Assembly: GCA_024362935.1 (NCBI GenBank)
Contig: JANCRA010000011.1
Coordinates: 9,293,501 to 9,357,500 of the forward strand
Reading direction: 5' to 3'
Length of the DNA stretch: 64,000 bases
Source of the DNA: Setophaga petechia
Lineage: Eukaryota > Chordata > Aves > Passeriformes > Parulidae
The notes under the pieces were generated by a model that saw nothing but the letters and a program-made list of their open reading frames with translations, made no database searches and was not told where the DNA came from. Below, one piece after another: positions 61,081 to 64,000 of the stretch. The number at the start of each line of letters is the position of its first letter. The first letter of the stretch is position 1. A program made the translations under genes and the position numbers.

Positions 61081-64000
61081 CAGTCCACAAATGGTAGTGT
61101 TTTCAGAAGCATTGAAGTCTCATTTTCAGTCACCAGTTCCCTTTGTTAAGTCAGAAGCAGAGAGCTGGGCAGGCTAACTGTTGTGAAAAAACGTGTGTTC
61201 ATCAGGTGTGGAGACTACTGACACACCACTGGTTTTGGGGGAAATTTTTGCAGCCATGTGCAGGACTCAAAGTACCTTTCTTTCAAATCAGAAATACACA
61301 TTGCATTCTCTTTATTTAGCTATAAGTCAGTTCTGTTTGGTTGAGATAAATCTACCTCAAAGCTCCTGTAAGTTATCTCAAATAAAATGGTGAGTTATGA
61401 CATTAAAATTATAGAATTGTATTCTTATATTCTGTTGTTTATATTTCAAGTCATGGCTACATTCCATCAAAACATGCCTTGAGATTCAGTTGTTAGCTGC
61501 CTCCTTGCTATTTGAAGCTGTATTCATCCTGCTTCTTTCAAATGTAGAATGTTTTTAAGTACAAGGAATACACATAAAATGCGATGGAAAATTTCATATC
61601 CTATCTGACTAATACCAAAAGCCTTTGATTTGAAAGGTCACAGAAAAACAGTGTGGTGCAATGCACCTCTCACAGATTGTTCAGTGTTTGCCTGTGGTTT
61701 AACTCCCAGTCTCTCTATTGTTGTGCTACTTTCTAAGCACTGTTTTCCTGGTGCCTGTGGAAGACAGTCTCTGCACAGCCTCACCCTGTGCCTCCTGGCA
61801 GCCCTGCTCCCTTGATAGACTTCAGCTCAGGTTGAGGTGACAACATAATGGAGCTGCTGATGGTCAGGTTTCAGGAAACAATCATGCACCTTATGAGAAA
61901 CAATCACTAAAACACAAGCACTTAAGAGGAGCTAGAGATAAAAGAGTCTCGTTTTCTTGGCAGCCCATGTAGATGTTCTGCAATGACTGATGATATGCGT
62001 GTTATCTTGACACCATACTCTCCCATGTTGAAACTGTTTATGGGAAACAAACATCATGTGAAAAACAGATTGCCAGACACTAAGTAAATCACTCTGATGA
62101 GGAACGAGTCAAGTTCTGCCAGTTTTACCCACACTGTCATTGTTATGATGTAACACATTCCTCATGACTGATACTGTATCCAAATTAGGGCACAAAACCT
62201 CCTCTTGATCAGTTAACTGAAATTCCCTGCCTTGTGACGGCTGCGCACACACAGGCACAACCTGCCTCACACACACAGAACCCCACTCAGTACAAAATCA
62301 CACCCTGTGTTAGTGGAGGATTAAGAAGGTGGCAAAATGATACAAATTGCAAATTTTATACCCTTCCCTCTTTAATAAGCTGTTGCAATTTTCAGAGTTC
62401 TGCTAGCAATGATTAATAAACATTTGGTGTGCTAAACATATGGAAAAATCATCCCATCTGGACCATTTAAAACTAGGACGTAGACTTTATCTTTGTTTAT
62501 TTCATCCTTAGCTAAAAGGCTTATTATGAATTGCAATAATCCAGGGAGCCAACCATGGAAGACAGACAAGCTCTTTAGATAAAACCAAAAAGGCAAGTTT
62601 TCTAACCGAGGACCAGATGTATTTTTGGGTATTGCCCTTGTACATATTTAGCTGAGCTTTTCAAGTGGCGACGATTTGCATGTTTGTTTTGCAATACTAA
62701 TGAATATGTTTTAGATTTACATTTTAGAAAATGGAAACTTTTATCTTCTTGGGGCTTTGTAAGTTAATGATTTCCAGAAGATAGTTTGGTATCCTCTTTT
62801 AACCCTTCACCATTGAAAACATATCACTTTCCGAGGCACAAGGATCTAGTGCAGGCCTGCTGAACCAAACCCGGGAGATATATGTGACTCTTTCTATTGT
62901 TTATTTCTGGAATTGCATAAAATGTGGGTTTTACATTTTCAATCTAGTGAAAACATATGTAAATGGCAAATTATTTTAAAACTAACTTAATGTGAATCGT
63001 GGGGTAGGCCTTACCATACACATGATCCTTTAATTAGATAAATAAGGAAAATACATTTGGAAAAATATAGTTTTGAGACCCAGTATCTTCCATGAGTGAT
63101 TTAGTTTCCTCCAAGATAAAGACTGGTTTAGAGTAGTAAGGAAAACGTGCTGCATAACAACATTTTTACTTCTAGTAGAGAGAGTAAAGTTGCAGTTTCG
63201 TAACATAGTTTTTTACCCTTTGATTTTCTTTGGAGATGTTATGAGAGAAAATAATTAATGAATAAAACATAATTTTTCAAAGGCTTACCCTCACTGGCAA
63301 TTTTTATATGACACGAGCCCTATCAGAAATTAAAAATTCTTCCTTAGGGAACAACAGAACATTTTAATACAAGAGATAGCTATAGCTTTGAACTTTGGGT
63401 GGTTGACAAATCAGTCTGAAACAGCCTTTCTTCCAAATTTTTCCAATTGTCCTTGCAAAATATGATAGGGAACTAAGTAGGATCTTGAAAGAAAATGATA
63501 TTTCTTATGCTTAGTTCAGGAAAAGCTGCAAACCCCTGTGTATCTAGGATACTAAAGTGGTGCCACAGAGGGGTCCTGGTCTGGAGGGTTGTGTTGTCAC
63601 TGCAGAGCAGCTGGAGGCACATGCAGTGTGAGCACCTCTGGGATGAACAGTTTGGCTGCCAGGCACAGCCTCAGCAGGCTGTTCACACACAGGACACGTG
63701 TGTATCTCAGGGGATGTCTGCATGTGCACAGGTGTCACTCTGCTCCTCAGCTGCCTGTGCATTTTTGGGAAAGGGCTCCTGGAAAGGGATCCAGATAAGA
63801 TCCCAGCTCTACTATGGAGGCAATTTGGTAAAGTAATATGCTTTTCACCTCTGTTTGTTTTTAAAGAGAAAGTCAAAGTCAAAGCTCTTGTGTGCTCTTG
63901 GCACAGCAAGGGATGCCATGACATTGTGCCCGTCTGGTCAGAGGGGACAGCTCAGCACAGCATTCCCAGGAGCAGGAATATCCAGCTCCTCTGAGCTATT
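61081..64000. other. Intergenic sequence, AT-rich, no gene identified
   Basis: AT-rich with no repeat or open frame of interest. The stretches 61,840-62,210 and 62,540-62,720 look like non-repetitive, motif-dense DNA of the kind found in conserved non-coding elements, but this cannot be shown from one genome. Confidence 0.7.

Noticed and set aside
1..64000. CRISPR arrays, bacterial-type operons, tRNA or rRNA genes
   Set aside because: No regularly spaced direct repeats, no tRNA A/B-box cloverleaf and no rRNA-like sequence were seen. The window is vertebrate nuclear DNA.

Overview
This 64 kb window is vertebrate nuclear DNA, almost certainly from a bird. Two things point that way. The short EIF3H introns and CR1-type LINE 3' ends are typical of birds. 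In addition, two solo LTRs match, as far as I remember, an endogenous-retrovirus LTR family that is common in songbird genomes. I could not run a search, so the order within birds is an inference.

Region 1 (1-17,120) is the 3' part of one protein-coding gene on the + strand, EIF3H (subunit h of translation initiation factor 3). Six coding exons are visible at 1-96, 1586-1685, 3114-3263, 11319-11439, 14690-14822 and 16856-16953. All splice phases agree and the joined exons read open to a TGA. They encode the last 231 residues, about two thirds of the usual 352. The 5' exons lie before the window. A short 3' UTR with AATAAA follows. The introns hold old repeats: a palindromic amniote repeat, a MIR-type SINE, a CR1 tail beside an 18-bp perfect hairpin, and a solo LTR.

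Region 2 (about 17,120-64,000) has no gene I can support on either strand. It is 47 kb of AT-rich intergenic sequence with three more CR1-type fragments, a second solo LTR, MIR-like and other ancient repeat fragments, short tandem duplications and low-complexity tracts. In other amniotes the DNA 3' of EIF3H is the large gene desert towards TRPS1, which is rich in conserved non-coding elements. This window fits the start of that desert, so any hidden function is more likely to be enhancer-like DNA or non-coding RNA than protein.

There is no operon, CRISPR array, tRNA, rRNA or new multi-gene system here. The best leads are the retained ancient SINE and palindromic repeats, a hairpin formed at a LINE truncation point, a YY1-type motif in one LTR, and a few AT-rich stretches worth aligning across birds and mammals.
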